64,000 nucleotides of DNA from Alentia gelatinosa (GCA_950022655.1 OX465584.1:30446988-30510987), one strand, 5' to 3'. Numbered from the stretch's first letter, positions 32,150 to 43,636 are shown. Made by a program: numbers and translations. Notes: generated by a model not told the origin, from the sequence alone.

Positions 32150-33895
32150 TAGCTCATCATTGTTCTACCAAGTTTGGTTCTGCATTACTGAAAACTGGGC
32201 TTTTTAAACGGGGATACTGTCTATTTCTACGGACATCTAGCGGAATTTGGGGGAAACAACTGATTGAACTACCGTTCCTGGTGATGTCTAGTGACTCCTT
32301 TGATCAATCTTGCTCATTCCCTTTGCTTCGGTAATTTAACATACAGTTTGACTTTTCACCTTTCTCCTAGGAACAAGTCGAGGATGGCCTATCTACGGGA
32401 AAAGTCAAGCGCTTGCCCGGACTAATAAACTGTTTTAACTTTTGTCGATTGCTAATAGGGTTGAGAGCATGAGCTTTCAACTCGTGAGCAGGGATGCCAG
32501 TTGGGGTAAAAAAGTTGGTTTAAGATTTAACAAAAACATGGAAAATCTGTTTACCATAAGTAAAAGGAACTCCTATCATCTTAATCAACTGGAATATTGC
32601 CATATGGACAGAGTACACCACGAAGGGTTTAGCAACTTTTCACGCCATTGAAACCAACGTTAAACCCACTGTACATATCTGGTAATATCTCAGTAAATAT
32701 CCAACATACAGAAATCAAACAAAAAATGTCTTGTAGCTTAGGATGAGGGGAAGAGGCTGGATTCCTTTTCATCAATTTGTTAAGAAAAGATTGTTTTATT
32801 TGGTGTTTTCTCTAGCACACTGCCGAAATTGCAGATGACAGGCTGCTACAAATGTCAAAATAAAAACTTCCTCAAAAGCAGATTCAAACATTCATACTTG
32901 TATCCCACAAAGTTTATTGGTATATCTTGTTAGAAACACATCAAACTACCTTTACTTACGCATATTAATCATGTACAGTGAGTTCAAACATCGATTTACG
33001 TTACGCCGGTTGAGCGATGATACCGGAAACCTAGGGTGCCTGCAAATGACAAAACCCTTTGCCAGTTGCAGCCTCGTTTTGGTTTGAACGTTCCGCTCCC
33101 AAGAATGTTGGTTCCCCAGGTACACAGGTGGAAACATAGACCTAGACTGGTTCCCTGCCCAAATGAAATAAGGGACTGGTAACTACTTTTTATGTAATTC
33201 ACCACTTGCACACTCTGACTTGCACATAAGCGTGGCACTGCAATCGGGGTAATAACGGGTTGCACTGGTTGAATGTAACTAGGCTCTGCTTGCCGAAAAC
33301 CAGCATCATTCTCGCATTCGAAAACGAGGCGCGATACCTTACCAGGATGAGCTTCAGAACCATAAGCACAGAGCTAACTAAAAATGTAATTTGTTAGTGT
33401 GTCATGAATAACCGGCCGATCTTTATCAATAAAACATTATTAGAAAGCTAAGAGTCTGGTCTATTTGTTGATATACATATCATATACCTATGCCTTGGCT
33501 ATGATTTCCTGTGATAGCATCAAAACTTAGATCTTAGCTGACAAATTCCCAAATTTCCTGACAATTAACTGATGCAGTATTAATCCATTACCTCAGGAAA
33601 TATCTATCATAACCTGGTAATATTGGTATGATTTTAATCGTCTTGAATTCCCTAAGAAGATAGGATGTTTATTTCTGTAGGTCATCGCAATAGATTTTTC
33701 ATTGAATCGCTGTAAAAGCAGGAAGGTAACATGTTTGTGGTTTTTTATCTAAACAATTCTGATGTTCAATCTATGACAGGAAATCAGAGACATAACACAG
33801 GTATGTCATATATATACCAACAGATAGGCCTTAGTCTCAGCATTCTAACAATGTTTTTATTGTATAATTCGGTCATATATTTATGACAGAAGAAC
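32150..33895. other. No gene recognised
   Basis: Non-coding AT-rich DNA. 33213-33275 is a decayed, inverted match to the open frame at 34020-34085. Confidence 0.4.
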
Positions 33896-33898
33896 AAT

Positions 33899-34150
33899 TT
33901 ATATTTTCATTATTATAGTGGTATTAGGCACTTGCTGCAGTGTTGGCTTCACTCTAACAGCACTCGCCTCGTTCTGGGGTGCGGAAATTTTGCTGGTGTT
34001 CAGCTGGTACTTTATCAAATACATAGAACCAGCGAAACCCGCTATCACGGCGATCGCCACGCCACGCTTATGTGCAAGTGGTGAATTCAAGGGACCTGAA
34101 ACGCAGCCACTGAATTTTGACCAATGGACTGGTCCCCTTCCATGTTCCAT
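33899..34150 (-). CDS. Small open frame with one hydrophobic segment
   Basis: 83 residues from Met 34150. Middle part SPLAHKRGVAIAVIAGFAGS is a possible single membrane span followed by YLIKYQLNTSK. A TTTCAG just before GGTCCCTTGAA could be an acceptor, making this an internal exon. A degenerate copy lies at 33213-33275 on the other strand, so it may itself be repeat-derived. Size and layout recall small mitochondrial inner-membrane subunits, but no match is claimed. Confidence 0.28.
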   Translation of the reverse strand: MEHGRGPVHWSKFSGCVSGPLNSPLAHKRGVAIAVIAGFAGSMYLIKYQLNTSKISAPQNEASAVRVKPTLQQVPNTTIIMKI

Positions 34151-34169
34151 GCTGCTCCATGTCGAATAG

Positions 34170-36830
34170 AAATACTTGACTACATGTAGTTGAATAGAAG
34201 TACTAGACTACATGATGGCCCTGTCTTGCAGGTATGTCCAAACATATGCATTGCCAAGTACAAGGAATCAGTCGAATACAAAGCCTCACAACTATGGAAC
34301 ACGCAAACATCGACCTTTAGGAAAATTAATGAGGCTGATACCTTAAAAAACCACTAAAACACCAAATGTCAAGGGAACTAGAAACTTATCAACTTTATAA
34401 CGAGAGGTGTAAATAAGTTGACAACTTCCTGTAAAGCCCCATATACGTTATAATTGTTCGATTAAATTGTGCTGAGACCATCAGAAGATGCGAAACAACT
34501 TACCAAATGTATCTAGGGTCACAGCACCATACGTTAGATACGTAGCAGTTATCGACGCTCATGAAGGCATATGTCAAATGATTGTAATATTTTCTTACTT
34601 TGTATAACTTGTAAATATGGTGGGGGTGGGTTTGTGTTACCTACCCAGTCTCCTCGGACTGAACCAGGAGCATCTAGATTGTTAAACATGTACTTTAGTT
34701 TTAAGAAGCCATGATTTTTGTAAGCCTATTTCTTAGGCACAGATGGCAATATGAACCCTCTATAGCTGGAGCGACTGGAAGATAGGGCTGTCGTTCCTGA
34801 CCCTAAGCCATCCTCCAGGGTAAATAAAAACCTAAAAAAAAAATTTAAAAATGTGGCATGGGGAAACCTAGAAAACTTGCCCCCTGATTGCAGCGGCCTG
34901 AGGCTGATGGACTGTGGGGAGGTTCACTGTTCAGTCAGTGGGGGGAAAGGGGATCAAGGGCAAGCATATTATTTTTGCATGGGTCTGTGGGGAGGTTCTA
35001 CTGGTAAATGGTCGACTTATTTGCAGTCAAGTTAACTATCATACTAAGAAACCCTTCTTTTTATTTTAAATGAAAGCATGATTTTCCGTGGAAAAAAGGA
35101 AAACTGGCATCCCTGCTGTGACCATACTACAAACTGAAGATCTAGATTCATATTAACTGTAAGGACCCCCTGGTGCAGGTTTACTATCAACTTTGCACAC
35201 TGCGCCACTCCGGTTTATTGTTCCACAAAACCTGTCTCTGCAAGACCCTTTACAATCTTATGATTTAAAGATGTTCCCTCCACACCTTTTTCGCAGGCGT
35301 ATCGTGATGTAGTACTACCCAAGATGAAATTTAGTTCCTGGCTGTATAGGCTCTATTCAGTACTATCCCAGGGATATTTGTATATTTCATTAATATTTCG
35401 TTTAGAGTACTTTAGTTGCAACGTTTTCAGTCACTTTGAAAATGATATAATTTGAATATAACAGTTTAGGTTTTGAGGTAAACATTTAACTTTCATCGGA
35501 GTCCATCAAAGGCTGAATCACAACGTCTCAAACTTCTTGTTTCCACTGAATATAAATCTAATATATGCTACCCAGAATGAGGTAAAACAATGTAATCTTG
35601 CTTATCGATATTTCTAGTGTTGTCACACTTTCAGATTTGTTAGATCAGTCTCGTCTGATCTGACAGTGTAGTTCCCACCATGACATAGTAACGGTCGGGG
35701 CTGTTGTGACCTGGATATACTTCCATGCATCTGGCCAGTCACTGGCCGTCATGATCTGGGGCTGCACCCAAACAGGTACTTTAGTCACTCAGATACATTC
35801 ATGAAATTTTCACGTTTGCTTCAGGGTTCATACATAGACAACCCAATAAAATTCCAGGCTTTTTCCAGGCTCGATTATTTTTTCCAGGCACATAACAATT
35901 TGAATCAATATCATCTTGCTAGTGAATGAAACAGTCTTTCTTTGTTTTCCCGAGGGGTGCATATTGTATCTGGTCACTGTTTAAAAAACATGTCTGGTTC
36001 ATCACCAAATTTAGTTCATCTTGCTCACTACCTGTGGAATTTCAGTGGTTTGGGATAGATATCTTTTTTTGCCACTTTTAATATGAAGACAAATGATCAG
36101 ATCCATAATATATTGTTAGCAATTTTCTATACATGGTCAATTAAAGATTTTTTTAACTATTTAACCCATATCACTGACATTCCATTGGCAAAAAGTTACG
36201 TAGTCAAGAAAAGCTAATGATACGAATTTCATAGACTAAAAAAAGTTGTTTTTATGAAAAACTAAATTTTCCAGGCCCTGTACGAACCCTGTTGCTTGCT
36301 ATAGACATAATCTGATGCTCATACAACGCATATCTTGTATGGAATCCTACAAACACTTTCGGTTACGTTTGTAAAAAACTACGCAGCACCCATACATCAA
36401 TAATAGCCCATTCAGAACTATGCTGGTTCCCCAGGTATCCGCTAGGGGGCTCAGCGGATGCCTGCAAATCCTAAACGTTCATAGGCTCTATTGAGGAAGT
36501 CGCTATTATAGTTATAAAGAATGTATCAAGTTAAAATATGGGACACAGACAATTAGTTATTTATTTATTATAATGTATCTGCTGTACTCGCGGATACTCA
36601 AGAGAACCAGCAAAAGGCGACCTAGATCTCCACAAACAAGTAGTTCCTTCCCAGAGGCCTGTTACAGCAGAGACGAGTTTCCATTAGGTTGCTATAGTGG
36701 TGCAGTGTGTCAACTTTGATAATCAAATATCTATTCACGTAAGAAAAAAAGTGAAATATTAAATAAATGGAAATACAATCAAGTATTATATTTAAGGTAA
36801 CCACAAACACAATAACGCCTGTGTAGAGTA
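34170..36830. other. No confirmed gene; one possible exon
   Basis: 35667-35775 (plus) sits between a CTGACAG acceptor and a GTACTT donor and reads DIVTVGAVVTWIYFHASGQS, a membrane-like stretch. The context is weak and no partner exon was found. The rest is AT-rich DNA. Confidence 0.3.
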
Positions 36831-36834
36831 CCTT

Positions 36835-36840
36835 TTTATT
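36835..36840 (-). terminator. Poly(A) signal of the eL39 gene
   Basis: TTTATT on the plus strand gives AATAAA on the minus strand, about 160 nt after the eL39 stop codon. Confidence 0.65.
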
Positions 36841-37001
36841 TACAAGAACTGGTCCAAATGTTCACACATCATATTGCGGGCGATCTCATGTTTTTAATGG
36901 TTGTTCTGGATGTTACGTTTGAGAAGAGTGGTATCCCGTTAGTCAGAGTCTTTGATGCGTTGCCATGGTAACGACACAGACAAGATAATGGAGGTGAAAG
37001 C

Positions 37002-40000
37002 TTAAAGCTTCAGCTTCGTCCTCCTCCAGTGGCGCCTCTTAGCGTTGTACCTAGAAAACACAAAGACAAAGAATTAGTGAGAATCAGCTTTCTATTCAAT
37101 TCCAGTATTTGGAGGTAGGGTTTGAGAGGGTGGGTCTAGACAACAGTTCGTTTTCATCCACTCACTGCTATGAAAATACAAATCGAAATAAGACCTTTCA
37201 GAAAATAGGTTGTTGTCTCTTCACCCAAGAGGTCAGAGACTCTAGTCCGTTCAACCTTAGTTCATCATATAGGCCAGACAGTACGCAAAGAATTTTTGTT
37301 CAAACCGATTAATTTACAGTGTTCAATTAGATTTGTTGTCTCTGGTTCAGTACTCATTTAGATTCCAATAGTCGGGTTTCTATTATGTGACGGGGAATTT
37401 GAGTTCTAATGGGCCTACGGCACTACGTTTATACCCTAGCATTTATGTTTTTTAAACGGGAAATTTTCTGTGTGCCTGCACAATTGATATGTCGTCATTT
37501 GATGAAAGGCTACCTAATACCTGGTTTGGTTTTTCAGTCAACAATAGTGATTAATCTATTTCTATTAGCTACCACAGCATGGCTTATATCGAAATTGATG
37601 TTTTCTGTACTGTTTATATTGATTTAAGTGGATAGAATCAGAAATTAGGTTGTCGTGCCTTCAACCAAAGGTCAAGAGACTAGTCCTTTCAGAAAATAGG
37701 TTGTTGTCTCTTCACCCAATAGGTCAGAGACTCTAGTCCGTTCAACCTTAGTTCATCATACAGGAGCGAACACAATGAATTTTGATCAAACCAACTAGGG
37801 GTTTCTGTGAGTAGGCAGAATTTGAGTTCTAATGAGCCTAGGCTTTTGTTTGTTAGTTTGTGATTTAACGTCCCAGGGGACCCTGAGGATATATAGGGAC
37901 TAATGAGCCTAGGCACTACGTTTATTCCCAAGTATTCATGTTTTTTTAGATAGTAAGTTTTTTGTGTGCTTGCAAAAGTCATACCGTGTCATCTGATGAC
38001 AGGCTACCTGATCTAGTTCGTGTTTTCGAGTCAAATTAATCATTGCTCTATGGCTTATTCAGAAATGGTATGTTGACTGTACTGCTAACATTAACTCAAG
38101 TGGGTAGAATCAGTAATTAGGTTGTCGTCTCTTCAACCAAAGGTCAGAGACTCTAGTCCATTCAACCTTGGTTCATCATTTATAATCCACCACACATTCC
38201 AGTATTTTTCACAATCACACGAATTTTGCGTTTCTCCCTTTTTTTGCTTGGGTAATTTCATGTCCAATTTGTTCAATTAGAATCACTTCTTTGCTTATTG
38301 TTCACTATCTTATAATCGGGTCATGGCGCTCTTTGTGGCAGGGGTACCTCTAAAACAGAACTCTCATTTACTACTATGCTGCAAGGTTTGTATGTATTAA
38401 CATGCAAAACCATGTATATGTATATCTATTGAATATATTACGTGGCTAGGCCTAACTGCACTCTATCGCAGCAACTGCAGAGTGGGTGACAGTTTGGAAC
38501 TGACAGTCCCTTTTATAGTCTTGTACCATGTGACCCGTGGCGACCAATCAAATCAACGCATTCGCGGCAGACGACGTTTGTTGATGTTTATGTTGTCATA
38601 GCTATCTGACAACGCCAGCTATCTGACAAAAAAATGTATATTTATTGTAGGATTTTTTTGCTCTACATTCAAACTATATTTTTAAGAAGTCACGATTTGC
38701 TTGTGTGTGGTTCAATGTACCAGGGGACCTTTAAGGGCATATTGGACAATTTATGGTAGCGCCACTTGGTAATTTCTAAATAATGTCAATTAACAGTCAA
38801 AACTGGTTCCTCGTGATTCATGCCAGATGCGTAAATTTAACATTTTGTCCAATTTATTCAATACCTAATGGGTAAAACAGAGCAATCTACATTTGTTTGA
38901 TTTACAATGGAAATGTACTGAAAAACATGGTCTTCAATTCTTTGTGTTCCAAATTTTAAGGAAATTGACTTGGGTTTTAATTTTCAAGCCAAATTGTCCG
39001 ATATGCCCTTATGCCTACAACACATTGACATATGTTCCCGATTCATCCCAACCGTCAGTTCTAGTCTTTCGAAAAGCTGATATCTTTCTTTGGAATAGTC
39101 TCAACAGCACGTTCATGTTGTAACGATTTCCCATTAGTTATGAAGAGCTCCGTTTTATATACAGGTGCTTTTCATGGATGTTACTTATCAGAAATGAAAT
39201 GAATTGCCATATGGGACACCACACAACTTGTTTCTCTCTAATGCTAATTATTCTGAACTTTATGCTGTTGTTGGAGCCACAAACCAAGCGATACCCAGTT
39301 TGTTGAGATTTGTTCATTTACTGTTCATGGATGGTTATGAAAGTGTTCGAAAAATTTTGTTTTATTAACACTTTTAGTCCCTACTAGTTTCGGGAGTGTT
39401 GCCTTCGCCAGGAAGCAAGCGAGTATTCTGGCTTAAGATGGACAGAATCAGAAATTAGGTTGTTGTCTCTTCACCCAAAAGTCAGAGACTCTAGTCCGTT
39501 CAACCTTAGTTCATCACTTAGTCCATATAACCACCCTTGCCGATCTAAACTAGATACTGAACAAATATAACGCACACATTTTTGTAGGGTTTTTTTTCCA
39601 AATAAAACCGCTATCGCTCACCATGTAGGGGGACAGAGTGTAACTTCCCTATCACTTAAGGTAAAATGGTGGGAGTAGTTTAACGTCTAATTATATTGTA
39701 AAAACATTTCGATGTGTTATAAGTAAGTTTCAGGTCTCAAAAATGAAAGTAAACATGAGCGCAATTCCTCAAACTAAAAGGGATGTAACCAAAAGGAAGT
39801 GTATTTATGAATTTTCAGTCGGAATAGACCATCTGTGGGGGGTTAATGTTCAGAGGGGGGGGGTGGGGGGGGGGGGGTAGGGCACGTTTCTTTGGTTCGT
39901 ATATCCACTGGGGTTTTATAGACGTATCCCCCGAAAAACGCCAGCTTAGAGAAATTGCTGTGAATTATGACTAGATCTACCTCAAAGTGACGGATTACAT

Positions 40001-41738
40001 GGCAATGTAGATAAATCCGAACCATCCATTCCCTCTGGAAACTCGTCAAGCTATATTAACTTTATGTTAGTGGTATTACACGGTTTACACACAACTGGCA
40101 ACATGGTCAACATTACAACAACGGCTTAAAATTTCACAAGACAAAAGTTACCAATAAAGAAAGCTTAATTAAACTCGATTTCTACTGGACTGAAGTGTCT
40201 ACCTGTCCCAAATATCAAAATTACATCAGGAGGTACACGCGAATGTACGACGATTCGCACTGAAAACAGATTCGCACTGCTACTCGGATGATTCGCACTA
40301 GCCGATTCGCACTAAAAAGCGAACCAAGTCTTACTAACCCTTGATAATGATAAAATAGTACAATACTTTACCAGACCTTCACCAGCAGATTAATTCACTC
40401 ATAGTTACTTGGAATTACCTTAATTACTGTCAGTTCTTGCAAATTCGCGATTAGATTAGGAGCGATGCTTTGCGCAAAATGTAGATAAACAAACTGTGGT
40501 TTGACACTCTGTACTTCTAACCTCATAACATTGGAAATACTTAACATAGAGACTTCAGATAAAAAACATTAGCTAGCTAAATGCATGCAGAACACAATGC
40601 AGAAGTTTATATTTTGACTTTTGAAAGGGAATATACCAGAATTTGCCGATATATGTTACATTGTTTGCCGCGAGCGCAAAAACAGCGTGCCGGCTCGTTC
40701 AGAACGAATTTCTCCAAAACAACTCATAAATCTACCCCGTATTGTCACAAATCTACCCCATATTGTCACATATTATGCTTCACGAAAGGAAACATATGAT
40801 AATTTGCCGTTTTCCGTGTACGTGCGACACATCGTGGGTTGCTATTGTTTTGATTTCCCAGTGCGAATCGGTTTGTTTACAGTGCGAAACGGCGGGTGCG
40901 AATGGGCTGTCAGTGCGAATCGTCTGATACCCGTACACGCTATTTATTTTGTTTACACCTACCGAATCGTGTTGTCGGTCTTCATGCGAACCCATTGTGG
41001 GATCGGTCTGTTCTGCTTCATCTTTTTGGCCAGCTTGGTTTTAATCCGGAAGGTCTTGTGGGCCGCCTAGAACAAATTGTGAAATGTGTTTAAGTTTAGT
41101 TCAGATAAATCGTGACGACTCCCGAGGTGTCATTTTCTCTCGTTGATCACCACTGGTTGCATCAGTTGGCATCCACGGTCGCTTCCAAATACAATAGAAT
41201 GCATTTCATAAACGAGACATGCTAAGTAATGTAAAATAAAAAGGTTAGGAGCAGACACTCAGCTAGGTATATTCATTTTGTGATGAAATTTAATAACACG
41301 TTCTGTGATGTCAGTCCTACTACGCCGTCTGCGGTTCCGACGTGGTGGATCAAGTTGAAAGTGTCACCTACCGGAGTGACAGCTTTCTAAATTAGTGGGT
41401 AGCCTGACAGTTTAATCATACACATCATATTAATATACAGAATTCCGCTTCATTAACACTTTTCCATTCATCATTAAATGATACAGAGTAGGCCAATGTG
41501 CAAGTTATCAACAGTATGTACGAGAGAAATGACACATGTAAACAGTGATGTCGGCAGTTGACAGCATGGAAGCCAGCGTTCCAAGTATTTACAATCTCAT
41601 ATTATCTACTTTCAAGAGAACCATCCAACAAACACACTTGATAAGATAGAAAGTGTACTATTTAAAAAGTTTACTGGCAGGGTTTTTGCTACAGATAAAA
41701 CTGTAATTTGTCAATAATATGGTTGTTTCACTTACCAT
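37002..41738 (-). CDS. RPL39: Ribosomal protein eL39, three exons
   Basis: Minus-strand exons: 41738-41736 (ATG only), 41066-40963 and 37050-37002. They total 156 nt, coding exactly 51 residues plus stop, the standard eL39 length. Exon 2 gives [20 protein letters not shown] and [14 protein letters not shown]; exon 3 gives [15 protein letters not shown]. All junctions are canonical: ATG/GTAAGT; TTGTTCTAG/GCG; CG/GTAGGT; TTTTCTAG/G, with phase 2 at the second. Placing only the start codon in exon 1 is usual for RP genes. eL39 is a basic large-subunit protein lining the exit tunnel. Intron 2 (3.9 kb) hosts snoRNAs, a mariner-type MITE and an iteron foldback whose end is about 20 bp from the exon 2 donor. 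Confidence 0.97.
37192..37275 (-). ncRNA. Box C/D snoRNA, copy 1 (eL39 intron 2)
   Basis: On the host-gene strand: C box ATGATGA (37268-37262), guide GGACTAGAGTCT, D' CTGA, a C'-like GTGAAGA, second guide ACAACAACCTATTTT, D box CTGA (37201-37198). GGCCT and AGGTC outside the boxes can form a 5-bp terminal stem. Intronic position in an RP gene and sense orientation are typical. The D' guide is complementary to GACTCTAGTC, a stretch I recall as conserved in 28S rRNA. Confidence 0.8.
37638..37686 (-). pseudogene. Truncated snoRNA copy
   Basis: Matches the D-box half of the neighbouring snoRNA copies (CTGATTC flank, ACAACCTAATTT guide) but has lost the C box and part of the D' region where copy 2 begins. 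Confidence 0.6.
37684..37765 (-). ncRNA. Box C/D snoRNA, copy 2
   Basis: C box ATGATGA (37759-37753), D box CTGA (37692-37689), with D' guide GGACTAGAGTCT unchanged. TCCT/AGGA can close a short terminal stem. It lies 490 bp from copy 1 inside a larger duplicated intron segment. Confidence 0.8.
37843..37899 (-). mobile_element. 57-bp retroposed tail with 14-bp target duplication
   Basis: CTAATGAGCCTAGG occurs at 37829-37842 and 37900-37913, bracketing a 57-bp insert absent from the parallel duplicated unit. On the minus strand the insert ends GGGACGTTAAATCACAAAC followed by AACAAACAAAAG, the 3' end of SINE/LINE families here. It is an extreme 5' truncation product of target-primed retrotransposition. 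Confidence 0.8.
38106..38185 (-). ncRNA. Box C/D snoRNA, copy 3
   Basis: C box ATGATGA (38179-38173), D box CTGA (38113-38110). The D' guide ends GGACTAGAGTCT as in the others, with TGGACT in place of CGGACT at its start. It has small changes in the C' area and second guide, so it is the most diverged of the four full copies. Confidence 0.72.
38734..39009. mobile_element. Tc1/mariner-type MITE (short copy) in eL39 intron
   Basis: 276 bp with ends AGGGCATATTGGACAATTT and its inverse, flanked by TA (38732-38733 and 39010-39011). Internal GCGCCACTTGG and TTTTAATTTTCAAGCCAAATTG match the longer copies at 42312-45670; it is an internally deleted form. Confidence 0.75.
39443..39522 (-). ncRNA. Box C/D snoRNA, copy 4
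   Basis: C box GTGATGA (39517-39511), D box CTGA (39451-39448), D' guide GGACTAGAGTCT intact. It lies closest to eL39 exon 2 among the copies and keeps both guides (ACAACAACCTAATTT). Confidence 0.78.
40231..40940. mobile_element. Foldback element with GATTCGCACT iterons
   Basis: Left end carries four GATTCGCACT units (starting 40252, 40269, 40290, 40304); right end carries four in inverse (40860, 40881, about 40895, 40912, two degenerate). Outer ends GTACACGCGAATGTACGACG and the inverse of ATACCCGTACACGC match loosely. Between them is non-coding DNA with a tandem of AATCTACCCCRTATTGTCAC near 40729-40769. The plus-strand frame 40621-41070 is a shadow of eL39 exon 2 and iterons. Confidence 0.7.
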
Positions 41739-41775
41739 CTTGGCCTTTCGGTCAATCCGCGACACCGGAAGTTTA

Positions 41776-41794
41776 GGAAAGAGGAAGGGGAAGG
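41776..41794 (-). promoter_or_regulatory. TOP-type start region of eL39
   Basis: The minus strand has the pyrimidine tract CCTTCCCCTTCCTCTTTCC about 40-60 nt before the start codon, as in ribosomal-protein mRNAs whose translation is controlled through a 5' oligopyrimidine tract. An ETS-like ACTTCCGG follows at 41772-41765. The exact start base is not known. Confidence 0.7.
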
Positions 41795-41799
41795 CGCGC

Positions 41800-42309
41800 A
41801 GACGTATAACACATCAACACTCTCCAAGCAGAGCCTCTGATGCAATTCAGGACAACCTGACGCTGGTTCTCCGATCATCCGCTAGAGGACACAGCAGGCT
41901 AAAGCTGGGGAAGATTTACGAAGTGTAAAAAGACATATCGAAACACTTAAACTTCCCTCAGGATCATTACACCTACAGTGCAAAGTCACGATAGCATCTA
42001 AAGCAGTCCATCTGACAGATAGTTAAATAGTTGTCAATCTGATCACGGACTAGGATGGATGTCCGTGAATCACGCCGTGAACTGATCTGCTACTCAGTGC
42101 ACGTTTAAAATAAAAATAAGCCGATGGACAAATTATTTCGCAAGAACTGTACCAGACATGTTGATTTGTTCATGGGTTTTGAGGCGAGTCCATGGGGATC
42201 AAACTTGAAATGTTCAATATCAACAGCACCTGATAAACTGACGGGGTTGTCATCACTGCAGTGTCGTCATCTACCGTTAATACTGAGACCTAATGCTGGC
42301 TACGACTTT
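41800..42309. other. No gene seen
   Basis: Presumed upstream flank of eL39. No second divergent exon was found. Confidence 0.4.
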
Positions 42310-42329
42310 TAAAGGCATATCCTACTATA

Positions 42330-42427
42330 GCTGTTTTTCCGTTCAGCGCCGCCATGCGGTCATGTTGCATAGCAACGCGGCTATTCGGCCAAACATTGCG
42401 CTGTCCGACTGCGCTGTGGCTTTCTCA
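42330..42427. repeat. Terminal repeat L, copy 2
   Basis: 98-bp match to 7995-8092 with one visible difference. A TA microsatellite follows, then repeat B2. Confidence 0.85.
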
Positions 42428-42441
42428 TGATATATATATAT

Positions 42442-42540
42442 ATATGATATTAAATAGGCTTAGAAGAGATTACTGAAATATATAATAGAATGTTAATAAT
42501 CACAAGACGAGAGTTTGGCGGAAAATAGAATAAATATGGC
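42442..42540 (-). repeat. Split direct repeat B2 (locus 2)
   Basis: 99-bp copy of 42875-42973 in the same orientation (offset 433 bp); it contains TAGGCTTAGAAGAGATTACT and GAGTTTGGCGGAAAATAG. It is the 3' terminal repeat of the minus-strand YR element. Confidence 0.85.
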
Positions 42541-42874
42541 TTTATTCAATAAATAACAATGGGACCTAGCCCTGCCTAAACATCTAGATTTACAGTAATC
42601 TAAAGATTATAAAACACCGAAATACATTAAGTAAGTTTAAAAAATACGTGCTTCTAGTATCACAGGAGCTAGCAGAATAACGGTAAACACAGAAGAACGT
42701 GACGTAATGCGATGACTAATAGATGCGGTAGTCAAGCGGTAGTCAAGCGACTAACCTAGAAACGTGACGAGATAGATACACAACTAGATACGTCACGAAA
42801 AGATATGCTGCGGAGAGCTACACAGTAGACTTGCGGCAGCCTTAATATATATTTATATATTGAAATATATAGAC
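42541..42874 (-). repeat. Internal repeat A2 (locus 2)
   Basis: 334-bp block between the two 99-bp repeats. By Ngaro layout it should copy the lost A1. It has a GGTAGTCAAGC tandem near 42729-42750 and several ACGTGACG words. Confidence 0.6.
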
Positions 42875-42973
42875 ATATGATATTAAATAGGCTTAGAAGA
42901 GATTACTGAAATATATAATAGAATGTTAATAATCACAAGACGAGAGTTTGGCGGAAAATAGAATAAATATGGC
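42875..42973 (-). repeat. Split direct repeat B1 (locus 2)
   Basis: Identical-looking copy of 42442-42540, just downstream of the YR stop codon (42995) on the minus strand. Confidence 0.85.
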
Positions 42974-42994
42974 CAAACACCCGCCAAACAGGAA

Positions 42995-43636
42995 TCACAC
43001 AAGTGAATTCAACACAACCTTGTCTGCCTCGATCTGGGAATAAAAGGTATCATGCAAATATGTGTAAACTGCTCCAGATTTCCAATTCCCTCTGGACATG
43101 ATGGCGCTAGTTGGTACACCGACGGACTGCAGAAACGTAGCCCCACCGTGGCGAAGAGAGTGGGAGCTCACCCCAGACTGGATACCTAGACTGGAAGACA
43201 ACATTTTCAGTCTATGATTGAAGTATTGGTATGGCATGACAAACAGAGATGAGGCAGACTTGAAGGAGAAAATATAATCATCCTCTGAAAAATGATTATC
43301 ACAGATTACCCTTTTGGTCAACGTGTGGACACAAAAAGGGGAGTGTGAGAGAATACCCAAGTAAATGGAATGCGGCTTCTCGGACAATTGATCTGTTTTA
43401 GAAGAACGAACAATAATTTGCAAATGATCTGAGTGGAAAACAAAATCTTTTACCTTTAGGGCACGAATAGATTTCGTAAAATGACAAACCCGTAAAAGGC
43501 CTCTAAAACCTACGATGATACCTAACCAAAATATCATATCAGTTGAGTTTGAGGTATCAAGTTTGTAAAAGATCTTCAAAAGATCAGTCTGAGTAAAAGG
43601 ATATTTCGTATCGTCTCTCCAAAACCGATATCCCAT
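42995..43636 (-). pseudogene. Tyrosine recombinase, N-terminally deleted (locus 2)
   Basis: 213 residues. It holds the catalytic half: Arg in FRGLLRVCH, SSHSLRHGGATFLQSVGVP, RGNWKSGAVYTYLHDTF with Trp and Tyr, then a normal stop. Unlike locus 1 the Tyr region is uninterrupted. The N-terminal DNA-binding part is gone: the frame begins at GYRFWRDDTKYPFTQTDLLK, fused to RT sequence at about 43635. Protein identity to the locus-1 YR is moderate, so these are different subfamilies. Confidence 0.8.

Noticed and set aside
40621..41070. 149-codon plus-strand frame
   Set aside because: It is the antisense of eL39 exon 2 and of the iteron foldback; the minus strand explains it.
41290..41480. Additional C/D snoRNA in eL39 intron 1 (ATGATGA near 41468-41474, minus)
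   Set aside because: No D box at a suitable distance and no D'/C' pair.
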